Assembly (NCBI GenBank): GCA_030248215.1 | Contig: JASANG010004131.1 | Coordinates: forward strand, 124,001 to 188,000 | Source of the DNA: Enoplolaimus lenunculus | Lineage: Eukaryota; Nematoda; Enoplea; Enoplida; Thoracostomopsidae | Direction of reading: 5' to 3' | Length of the DNA stretch: 64,000 nt | Part shown: piece after piece, positions 13,001 through 25,000 of the stretch | Layout of the letters: each line of letters begins with the position of its first letter | How positions within the stretch are numbered: position 1 is the first letter of the stretch | Notes under the pieces: generated by a model | The model's input: only the letters and a program-made list of their open reading frames with translations | The model's database searches: none | Told to the model about the DNA's origin: nothing | Program-made: the position numbers and the translations under genes

Positions 13001-16000
13001 TTATATACGTAATTTGTCTAACTGTTGGCCCAGTCTGACATCGAGCCTTTCAGTTGCGAAACTTCGCGAGCAAAGCGGGCTTGAAGCCAGACGCACGTTT
13101 TGTGTTAAATCATACAGTAAAGGCAAACTTTTAATTTCCGGCGCCCTAGCTTTGGCCTCACCGGTCGACGAAACTTGGTGAGCAAAACGAATGAGTTGCC
13201 GTACGTAAGTATCGCAAATCTTCAAGTCAAAGCTCCATTTATATATTATTAATATGCTACAATTTTCGCTCTTTTCGGGCACTAATGAGTCCTGGTTGAC
13301 ATAACGGAGAATTACACAGTCATTGCAGTCTACTGGATGTGAATTGGTTGAATGTCATCTAAATAACGCTATTTTATATCATATTTAGTGGCATGTTATA
13401 TTTAACCAACGCTTAATTATTTTCATTTTTTAAAACCACCTACGGAAAAAATGTAAAAAACCATATTTTCCGATAATTTTTCCAATCAAGAACAATGTTC
13501 TAAATTTTAATGATTGCTAAACGTTGTACTAACGCTAACACATTTTTCAAATAAACAAATCACGTACTCGATTGTTCTTCTCCGTCACTTTTCTGCGGTT
13601 CTTGTTTTGTCTCAATGTTACTAACCCCATTGGCGACGCAGCCACCATCATTAGACGTATCATGTTCAGGATTATTATCCTTTGACATGCTGTAATAATA
13701 TGTACATAATATATCACCATAAAAATATACATATTGTAAAAAGTTGCATAATGCTACCTTTTGATGTCACGAAATAACGCAACATGCTATATTCAAACGT
13801 TGTCAACTAAAATAAAAATTAAATCTTAAAATATTCTGAATACAATATAACAATCTTATTTATACAAACTTTGTAACTAACCTGCGATTATGGCCATTTG
13901 CTTTGCAGCCACCAGGAGATGCTGAATCGTACCTGCGACGACTCCGGCGTTCTGGACTTCGAGACCGCCGTCGCTTTGATGTTGGTGATCGAGATCTTGA
14001 ACTGTATCTAAAACAGTAGTTAACGTTCAAAACTTTGTTGTCCGTATTTTAAAATGATTACACAGTTGATTACACAGTTCATGTTCATATACATTAAAAC
14101 TAAATTTCCGGATTTCCAGAAAAATGCTTAGGACAAAATCTTGAACTGTACCTAGAATTGTAGTTACATAAAAACTGTTACAATATTGTGAGTTCATAAA
14201 CTTGGAACACAAAGCTTTCGGAACTGCCTGTAACAAGTTCAGGACAACCGTGAATCTGAAAACGACATAGATATGCAGCTGTTTCACATAGTTTGCATTT
14301 TCGACTTACCGACGCGGCTGGTTCCGGTTAGTTCCGGCTTCCGCTTCCGGTGCTCGAGTTGGCGGTGCGTCAAAATACCGACGTGCAACTGGCGGCCCGT
14401 TACTGGCTTGAACGTCAGCATTCATAGCCGTTTTAATTTTAACTTCCAGCTCACGTTCGCGTTCGCGGCGTTCACGCTGTGCTTCACGTTGCCGGTCCGC
14501 TAAGCGTGACTCAATTTCGCGATCACGCCGCCGCCAGCGATCATCCTCACGAGCTCGACGATCTGCAGAATCAAGCTCTCGGCGGATCCGCGCTTCTTCT
14601 CGACGAACTGTTTCAACAACTTCTGCGCTGTCTTTCTAAAAAACTTTTTCCTTCATTTGTGTAATAATATACTAGGTGAGTATTCGTGGTATCTTCATTT
14701 AATTCCTGGGAGACGTAACGTTAATAAATTCATTTATATTTTAGATGTGTTGCTTGGACTCTCACGTAGTTTTCCCCGTTAACAATTAAAGTGTCTACAA
14801 AACGTTTCTGGGTGGGAAAGCCTAGTGTGCGACGTCAGCGACCGCCGCTGTAACAAAGAAAAATATACTCGATGAGCCTCACTAAAACATTTTTAGAGTT
14901 TATAAACGTATATTGTACTCAATTTGAAGATTCTCTCGAATGCTACGATTAAGTACAGAGTACTCTGTGATAATGTTCGCAGACCGCGCTTGTTTTGCTC
15001 TTGATCACTATTAATTTACCTCATCTTTTGGTTCTTCTTTCTCTTCAACGATGCCTGCCGGAACTCCGCTAGGCGCTTCTTGACCGTCGAGCAAATGAGA
15101 CCACAACTCAGTCATGAACTCTCGAGCTCGTTTCGCATTTAGAAATCCTGTCAGATTGATTTGCATAGTTTTCGGTTCAGGAAACTGAAACATCGTAAAT
15201 AAACCAAAGTAGCGAACGGTATAATGGAGCATTGTGCCGCTATTCCAAGCTTTCATGTGACTTTGATCAAAATTATTAGTTTTCTCAGCTGCTAACACAG
15301 GAAATCTTACCCAAAATCCTGTCTATGCCCCCGATAATGACAAACTCAGCACTACCTCGAGTATCACGTTACTATTTCACCCTCTAGAAAGCCACAGCAT
15401 CGACAAATTCATTAACCAATGTTTGAACTAATACATCAAACATCCAAGCTGTATACAGTTGTCTAAATAAGCTTTGAAACCCAATCAAACTCAGAAAAGA
15501 AATCTTGGTAAATGACACGAAAGATTTTGGTTTGATCCTGATCAATATACATAACATACAGAAAGTATTATTAACAACTGCTCGGCTAATAACATGCGCA
15601 AGTGAACAACTAGATAGCATATATACGGTTCATATCTTCAAACTTCAACAGGCGCTTCGCTGAATTTAAATGAAAGCGGTGGCGCAGCGCTGGCTTCATA
15701 GTATATTAAACAAGAGTGCCATAAGCTCAATCGAAACCAATAACAGACAAGACCAAAACCAGACAGGAATATAAAAAACACCTTTGCTGTCAAACGCAAT
15801 GGGCAGTTGCTTAGAAATCTATTAGAGTCGAACTGGCATTTATCATCCCACTCTAGACAATGAATTTTCCACAACTGAATTAGGTACGTACATTTCGGAG
15901 AGTTTAAGCTAATGAAAGATGGGTTTTTTTCCAAAAGGTATATATTTTCTAAATGGATGAGTAAAAGCCGGGTTCAACCAGATGTTTAGATATGTACCAA

Positions 16001-19000
16001 AAAATACACAAGCCGGCTACTCAAAATACATATTTCAACAAAAAGCTACTCAATCCCGCTAATTTAGTATATATGTTATATGTATACTACTTGCTATATG
16101 TCATAATTTTGCTTCTATAAGAATCATATTATTTCACTGGTTTTTTTAAAGAACTATTTCCATCATTTAAATTTGATCAAAAATTTGTGCTATACTTTTC
16201 ATCAATAAACATCCGGCAAAGTGGAACACCGGAGCCGGATACCGTGTTTTTGTCGGAGCCGGATATTCGATTGAATCCCAGTGGATAGCTATTGAGATAG
16301 ATGGCTAATAAGGTGTGCACAATTTTCGAGTTCTCAAATAAACAACATCGGTGAATTTTTCTGAGTTAGGAGCAATCTTTTCACTTCATATATCAATCCA
16401 CTCATAAGTAAAAATCGCACAAAACGACCTCGAGCAATGCAATTAGCATGCACGGTGGGACCAGAATTACGGTTCCGACATTTTTTCACCTTCCGGTTCG
16501 CTTAATTTTTACCGGAATTAAAAATTCCGGTATTAAAATTTGGTCGGTGGAAATTAAGATATTTTACTAAACAAAAGCGATAAAAATAAAATACTTTCTT
16601 TAATATAATAGTATATAAACCTTGACAACAGGGTGCAACCAATTCCGTTTCGTTCCCGCTTTTTTCCCCCTCCCGTTCCCGCCCCCCCTCGCCGAAAATA
16701 AACCATCGAAGGTAGATTTCGCTATAAGCCATTGATGGTGGACCGTGGATGATGAAAATCTAAAATACAGCAAATAAAATAAATACCTAGTCGACTAAGG
16801 TTATTCCCAAAAAAAAAAAAAAAAAGCGAAATGCATTTTTCATTTTCCGGTTCCGGTTCCGGTAAAATTTTCAAATTCCGGTTCCGGTTCTGGTAAATTG
16901 TAATTCCGGTTGCACCCTGCTTGACAATCGCCGAAAATAAACCATCGAAGGCAGATTTCGCTTCCGTGGATTTGAAATTACCCCAATAATACTACAAAAA
17001 CAAAAATTAAAACGAATTTTCGGTGGCATATATTTTTCATTTTCCGGTTTCGTTTCCGGTAATTTTTTCAAATTCCAGTTCCGGTAAATTGTAATTCCGG
17101 TTGTACCCTCGCATATAGGTATACGTTTGTTACAGTATAAGCAATATTGAACTTTTCAAACATTCTCGTCTGCTTATATTATCTTACGCATAAACTGTTA
17201 CGTACATACTAACTAAAAAATATTAAACATCCGATTATATGTAGTGTTATTCAAAACAACGATATGCGTATATATTCATACATATGAAGCAAACAATCAC
17301 ATCGATAGTAAACGTTGCGCTATACTTGCCACACGCCGCCGCGCGGAGACGTCCGGCTTAGTAAAGTATAGCGCAACCCTAACAAAGACATGCCACCTTT
17401 AAATTAAACACAATTCAATGTTTCCAAAATGTTAGCTTTGAATTCCAAACACGAACTTCAATATTGCATTATTCCAATCATAAACAACAAAGTGATTGTG
17501 TAGATATATACCTACTCAATTCATTATCCTCGCAAAATGACTTAAATTCCACATCAACTAACTGAAGATGTAATATTTTAAACGTGGTCAAATTTCGCAG
17601 AAACTAAATATGTTGGCATTTAACATGTCATAACATCAAAAACAGGGACTATATATTATGTTTCGCAATTCAATTCAAGTGAAAATACATTAATCTATTT
17701 ACTTGCCTATTTCGTTTTATAGCAATATACATGGTTTAACTTTCAATAAAATTGCAATTGGGATATTTTGCGAAATCCTGTCCTCAACGGTTTTAGAATA
17801 AAAAGTTTGAACCCCACCATCGTGCATACATATCTAAAGAAAAGTTCCACCGTGCCTACATATCAAAAGAAAAGCTCTAACATTAACGACGGCCCGGTCA
17901 ACGTGATACAAAACGATTAAGATTCAAAAACTTTAATCTACCGGTTGTTGTGTGGAATTCCTCGTACACGCATATGTGTATTACGTATATTTTAAAAGTC
18001 CAGCGCTTCTAGTGATATGAACCAATGTTTAAGGCGTTATACCGCATTGTGATCTACTTGATTATACATATGAAATAGACTTGTATCTTTCCGCCGACTG
18101 CATAAAACTTGTTGTGAAGTGCCGAAACAGAAGTAAAATCGCCAAGATCAAAGTTCGAAACAAAATAGCGTGATATTATTGGGTAAAAAATTTCAAATGT
18201 TTGATAATCATCGTCAAATGGTTGAGGAGTCAAACGATAGTGAAAAGGTGTCCTGACACGTTGTAAGTTCATCGGCACTTTGCAATTTATTCTGGAGCAG
18301 GAGCGTATACCGGGCCTCAAATCATGTTGCATTTTGCGAGCATCTAAGCAACAATGTACTTGTCTAAAAACCAGGCCCGGACCACCCTGAAATTTGTTTT
18401 TATATGTTAACGCTCCGAAATCAAATTCTGCGTACGCGCCTGATTATAACATCATATTATGGTTATGGTATACTTTTATTTCAGCAATAAATATCCGGCA
18501 ATGTATATATACTACAGAGCCGGGTGCCGCTTTTTTCCTGAAGCCGGATAGCCAGTTGTATCCTAGATGGGAGCACCGAACAGAACACACGATGTCACTT
18601 ATTCCTAATCGAAACCCATTGCGATTTTGCCGAATGCGATTCTGAACGTTGATATCGAAAAATATTTTTTGAATAAATCTATTGCATAAGATGAACACTG
18701 TTGTTGTTTGACATGTCAATTTACCAATAGCAATCTTAGACAACATAAATACGTGAACTTTGAAACATCAAAGCCCTACTTTATTATTGAAATATGAATT
18801 GAGATGCCGAAACGCAAGGCGTAAAAGCTTTCTAAAAATGAAGCGCCAGGGTATATACGTATACGTATCAGGGTGCAACCGGAATTCCGGTTCCGGTTCC
18901 GGCATTTTTTCACCTTCCGGTTCCGGTTCCGGTAAATTTTTACCGGATTTAAAAATTCCGGTATTATAATTTGGCCGTTTTCTTAACTTTGCTAATTTTT

Positions 19001-22000
19001 AAGAATCTCTTTTGAAAGCCACTTGTACTCCGAATATAAGCCATTGATGGTGGATTTCACTTCAGTCGATGATGAAAATCTAAAATATAACAGGTAAAAT
19101 AAATACCTATGTTCGACTAAGGTTGTTTCACAAATAATAGAGCAAAAAATACGATTAAAATGAAATTTTTGGTGAAATGCATTTTTCACTTTCCGGTTCC
19201 GGTAAAATTTTCAAATTCCGGTTCCGGTTCCGGTAAATTGTAATTCCGGTTGCACCCTGATACGTATATATAATACTGATGCATACAAATGCTTAGCGGT
19301 AACAAATTATCTTTGTCACTTCAAGTCATTGATGGTAATTTTTGTCTGCAAAGGCAATCCTGAAAAGCGAATCTGGGCTCACTAGCTTACAAACCAGCAT
19401 ATAGTAAGCCATCACATAGATATCGCTCAAACCATGGCATAGCTTTCAGCACAAACATCGAATGATTTTCCTGGAACAATTAGATCGTATAAATTTCTAG
19501 CATATAACACAACCATTTTCAAGTTCGTCCAAAAATTTCTCAACGTTCAGTAACTAAATTTTCGCAAGAACACTACGTACTGAATCAATGTATCTAACTT
19601 ACAAATATTTTATAGTCGCATTTATAAAAATGTGACTGTTCAAAATATTGAACGGGTTCACCACTTTTTGCATTGTGAAAACGACGAGATTAAGCTCTAA
19701 CTGTAGAGCCAAACTTATAAGTTCTTGCAGTAACAAATATAATATATATATTAACAAATTTTTAGGCCAAAACAATTATCGAGAATTCAATGTAAACATG
19801 CACATGGTACATAATGAAAAGTTATACGGTACAAATTAGCAAAATTGTATAAGTTGTTTGTTGCGGCAGGGATGAGCGGTCTCGGTTAAAAACTTAGACT
19901 TAACTACAGAGACTGACCATGAAGTATCGGTCAATTTTTAGCCAGCACCGTAAAAATTAAATTTTTCAAAATAAATTGTATACAATGCTTTTTGCTTATT
20001 TTTCTGTTTTAGAGATGTGTCTAACTAAAATTTTTGCCGATGCCGATTCTTATTTTGAAATTTTGCCGATGTCGAACCGATACCGATTCCAACTTTAGTA
20101 CGCCATGCTTAATAAACAAATAGGATACTACATTAAATCACATCATAAACGATTATAATTTTATAAGAACGGCCCATTTCATTTAATTTTTTCAAACACA
20201 AACACGAGATAGCAGTTCTCCTGACCAGGCACACTTATATATGCGCCCCCCAATTAAATTGATTGCATTCCAGCTGACTGCAATGTGCAAAAAGTATCGG
20301 CAAGAAATCGACAATTTTTTGCAGTGCCGATGCCGATACTCACGAAAAGTGCCGATTATTACCGATGCCGATTAGTCGACACGTCCCAATTTTTAGTCTT
20401 TGAGTTTTTCAGAATGTCTGCTTTTAATTACTACGGTGACCATGAAAATTCATAGAATTACATCGAGATGTTATTTGTCAGGCATCATTTACTTTAACAA
20501 TGCAGCCATACTTTTGCTGCATGGTCGACCTCTGTTCTCGGTTCCAAACCACCGAGACTTAAAAAACCGAGACCCCTGCATTGCAGAAAAAACGAGAGAA
20601 AGTAAAACATGTACGTATGAATGCGAAGAAGTAAAAAATATTCCAGGTTTTAATATAGTAATGACAGTTCATAGTTTACTAACTACAAATTCCCTCAACA
20701 GTAACAAAACAGGGAATGCAGACTTATCTTAATAACTTGACCTCATCGAGTAAAGTTAAGCCAATAGATAAAAAAAGAACGTATCAGCATTTTTCTGTAT
20801 CGAACTTAGTACCAGTTGTTGTCTGCCAGCCTAGGGCTTAAGACTTAAAAAATTCTGGCACCAACGTGGTAAACTGCTTTCTCCCTGTTCCATTTGGGAG
20901 GATGTTGGGGCTTGCTCCAAGGTATAACCCGTGGGAAAACCGTCGCGCAAGGGCTAATTTTAACTCTTCATAACAAGTTATCTGAAAGTATGCACTAATT
21001 TTTTTAGGCATATGGTGTCACGTCATGCGACATTTTGCCTATACACGTACGTATATTAAAACTTGCTACTGCTGTAGTCTAGCTGCTGTGCTGTTTATGT
21101 ATTTTTAGGGCAACAACGATTTAAACCTTTGATGCCCCCACTCTAAAAAAGTGCCAGGGACATCGACCTACGAAAGGCCAAAAGTAATGGAGGGTAAGTA
21201 GGCAATGTACCATTCTCTTGAGAGAGCCCAGGTAAAAGGTCTAAACTACTCAACCAAACTTTATCAAGCGCTAATTGACGTCAAAACTGGATCGAACACT
21301 ACCTAACAGGATGCAACCGGAATTCCGGTTCCGGTAGGGAAATCCGGTATTTTTCGTTGTCCGGTTCCGGTAAGAAGTCCGGTATTTTTTCACCGGATTT
21401 TTCCGGTATTTTCGGTATTGAATATTTTTCTCATTCGAAAATTTAAGAAAAATTAGCATATTATTCTAACTTATTTATATAATTTGTGCCATACTCCATA
21501 ATTTATTATATGTTTCCACCTACTGCATTTGTTTCAGGATTTTGGCTTCTAAATGGTGTGTTTACAGCATTTAGTGCTTAAAATGAATTTTTCGGTAACA
21601 AATATTTTTTATTTTCCGGTTCCGGGATTTTTAACTTTCCTGTTCCCGTATTAAATAATTCCGGTTGCACCCTGCTACCTAAGACTAGAACCGAAGACTT
21701 TAAGACTGCAAAAACACAACTCATATACGAAGTATTACATTAATACGATGGTGTTCTTTGACGTGCGAACCTAACCGGCTGTTGATCACAAACAAATCCT
21801 ACTGACTACTCATATAAGCAACCAGTATCTGCTGAGGTTGTCTCAATGCTTCTTTCCTAACACGACAACTTCTGTCAGACTGAACTTACCTGTCGTTCAC
21901 AAACTGAACTGAAGCCATCGCGAATAATAAACCGAACAAGCACACGTACGAAATCTGACTTTTATGTTCTGTGATGAATAGTGTGAATCTGACAAAATCA

Positions 22001-25000
22001 CTACGAAATAGTACATCTTGTATAATATATAAACATAAAGCACATTTAGTAGGTACCAGGAACAAACACTCGTTGCAGGGCATTAAGGATACGTACTCTA
22101 TTTCTAACAATACCTAGCTCTAGTTTCCTGAGAAACTGCCAAGTACAAAAATGAACGGTCCTTAGTGAGGCTGGTGCCACCTACGTATACATTATAGTTC
22201 AACTTTCTGCAATGAACGCTACTAGTTTGAAATATATTCGAGGTCCTGCAGTTGCACAAACACTCTATCTAACGCTTACTCTGCTTTCTTCCAGTTGATT
22301 GAATATGAATTCGATAACTACGTCATCTTCCATCCCCAAAATCTGACACACCCGTTTAGTTATCCACGGTTTGAACGCTTCAAAATTGATACGTTTCATA
22401 TCCAACTAAATCAAATGAATTCCAAATTATTAAAAGCGCATTTATTCGCTTTGCTTATAACAGTGAACCAGTCAGCAGGTGCAGTTTATAACGCTTCGTA
22501 CATCACGCGAACGCAATGTTGAAGCAGAGTACCGCAACTGAGACACAAATCGATGTCGCCGCTATTTGAACTGGTTACACCAGAAAAGCTATTCTGATTT
22601 TAATTGAACTCTGGCCATTAAAAATGTCATCTCATTTGTTCAATGTGGAATGTGCAAAGAATAAACCAACATAAAACAGCGTAAAATGCGATTTGTCTGG
22701 CTTTTGACGAGCATACAAATTGTAGAACAACACAAACTATAGCATCGCCGTGTATGCAGCAAAATTTAGAATTAGACATTTAATAACTAACCGGGACCAA
22801 AACCAAAATTTCAGAAAACGAATAACCGAAGCTGAATTTTTATAAAATCAAAAACAGAATGTTCTACATGTAAACCTTGAACAATGCAAATTTACTGTTG
22901 CGTATCATACGAGAAATAAACAAACGTTTATTTTTTGCACTCGGGGGCCGAAAGATGGATGTTCGTCCGCCTGTCCGTCCGAAAAGAACATCAGGAACCA
23001 ATGAATCGATTTCGATTACCTTTTTTGTTTGAAAGCTTATTATCCTGGGGCGTTAACGTCGCCTTTTGATTTCAGAATTTTAAGCTGTTTATTAGCTACA
23101 CAGGCTAATTTGAATAATTGGTTAAGCCAAAATCAGGACTTTTTACTGTATTTCACTAATTAATACGGTTACAAGTAATCCAATTACAGTCCTAAAGGGT
23201 TTTTGGGTACGAAAAACCTAAATAAACTGTTTACAAATCTCTACAACGATAATTGAATGGTTAGCTAATATCTATTGCATATGAGCATAATTGATAAGCA
23301 TAGATTAAGGCTTTTTACAATGCTTCACTAATTATTATGGTTACAAGCAGAGTGCAACCGAAAATACAATTTACCGGAACCGGAATTTGAAAAAATTACC
23401 GGAAACGGAGCAGCAAAATGACAAATACATGCCACCGAAAAAATTCATTTTAATTTTCTTTTATTTCCCAACGTGCAGTCACTAAATTTTCGCAAGAACA
23501 GTACGTACCGAATTAATGTATCTAACTTACAAACATATATAGTCGCATTTTTAAAAATGTCACTGTTCAAAATACAGAATGGGTTCACCACTTTGTTCAT
23601 TGTGAAAACGAGATTAAGCTCTAACTGTACATCCAAACTTAAAAATTCGTACAACTTCTGAAGCAGGGATGGGCGGTCTCGGTTAAAACTGATACCTGAC
23701 TACCGGGACTGACCATGACATGTCTCGGTAAATTTTCGGTCATCACCGAAAAAAAATTAAATTTTCAAAATTTGTGTTTCCAATGCTTTTTTGTAGTTTT
23801 TATTCTTTATTAAGGATGTGTCGATACTAAAATTTTTGCCGATGCTGATTCTTATTTTGAAATTTCGCCGATGTTGAACCGATGCCGATTCCAATTTTAG
23901 CACAAAATGCTTAGTAAACAGATATGACACTGCATTACATCATTATATGAAGACGTAAACTCTAACCACCGTAAACGCTAAAAATTTTATAAGAACTGTT
24001 CATTTCAATTAATTTTTCAAACACAAACGCAAAAGAGATAATAGTTTTCCTGACCAGACACACTGATATACGCCCAGAAATGAAATTGATAGCATTTTAA
24101 CTGACTGTGAGGTGCAAAAAATATCGACAAAGAATCAGCAATTTTTTTGCAGTGCCGATGCCCACTCACGAAAACTGCCGATTATTACCGATGCCGATTA
24201 ATCGGCACAACTGTAAAATTAGCTATTAGCTATATATGTAACTAATAACAATTCAAGTATGTATCGGTTTTGGAGGTTTATAAACAATTCATTTTGATTG
24301 CTCGCACTCAGAAACCATTCAGTAACCCGAATAATCAGTGAAATAATCTAAAAGGTCGTAATCTAAGCTTATCAGTTAAGCTAATATGCAAATTATCAAT
24401 TAGCTAACTATTTAATTATCGGTCTTACTTTAGTACTGAATTTGCTTACTTGTAACCCAAATAATTAGCGAAATACAGTAAAAAGTCCTAATTAGGCTTA
24501 ACCAATTACCAAAATTAGCCTGTAGCTAATAAATGGTTTAAATTTTTACAACTCCAATGCGAGGTTAACACCCCATGATAATACGGAGAGACATCCACTT
24601 TTACACCTCCAAGTACAAAATATAAAACGCTTAGCGAAACTCTGAGCTCCGGTTAAACACTGTACAACTGTAGATAAACTACGTCTGTAACAACTGTCTA
24701 CTGTTTTACACTCACCTTCTTCTCTAAGCACTCGCCGAATTTCATTTGCTTCAAAAGTTTTTTCTGCTTGTCGCCAAACCTATTGTCTTGGTCCGCGCTT
24801 GTTCCCTAAAATTAATGGTTTAAGTTCACGAATTGAACAAAACTCCAGTAATTGAAAAGATCAGAACACTACAGTGTAAACAGAATAAGACACCGTGGAC
24901 TGTCCTGCTTGACCATGTGTACTGGCATTTCGCTAGGCCTCTCTCAAGTGGGGCAAGGAAAAGGGCTTGTTCGCAGGTGCCCTCGACTTCAACTGTTTCA

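Larger units (their letters stand above)
7022..13567 (-). other. SRRM1: SRRM1 introns 7-13 (short introns)
   Basis: Seven introns lie between the RS-rich exons. They are AT-rich with CCGAAT-type words near 11210-11500. Two direct 29-bp copies sit at 11080-11134. A block at 12345-13310 belongs to repeat family L. No further coding sequence is seen. Confidence 0.5.
15185..22279 (-). other. SRRM1: SRRM1 intron 3 (7.1 kb, repeat-filled)
   Basis: A single intron that splits the PWI coding part. It holds nested family A hAT-like copies (16453-17109), a small GC-rich palindromic element (17312-17380), family A copies with target duplications (18869-19259 and 21307-21674) and the composite block 19538-20571. 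ORFs inside are short and unlike proteins. Confidence 0.75.
22406..24715 (-). other. SRRM1: SRRM1 intron 2
   Basis: It holds a family G piece (about 22925-23340), a truncated family A left end (23346-23470), the second composite block (23465-24213) and another family G piece in the opposite sense (24300-24640). No coding sequence is recognised. Confidence 0.7.

Noticed and set aside
14027-14287. 86-codon minus-strand ORF in SRRM1 intron 5
   Set aside because: It reads across the duplicated acceptor in a frame unrelated to exons 5 and 6 and resembles no protein.
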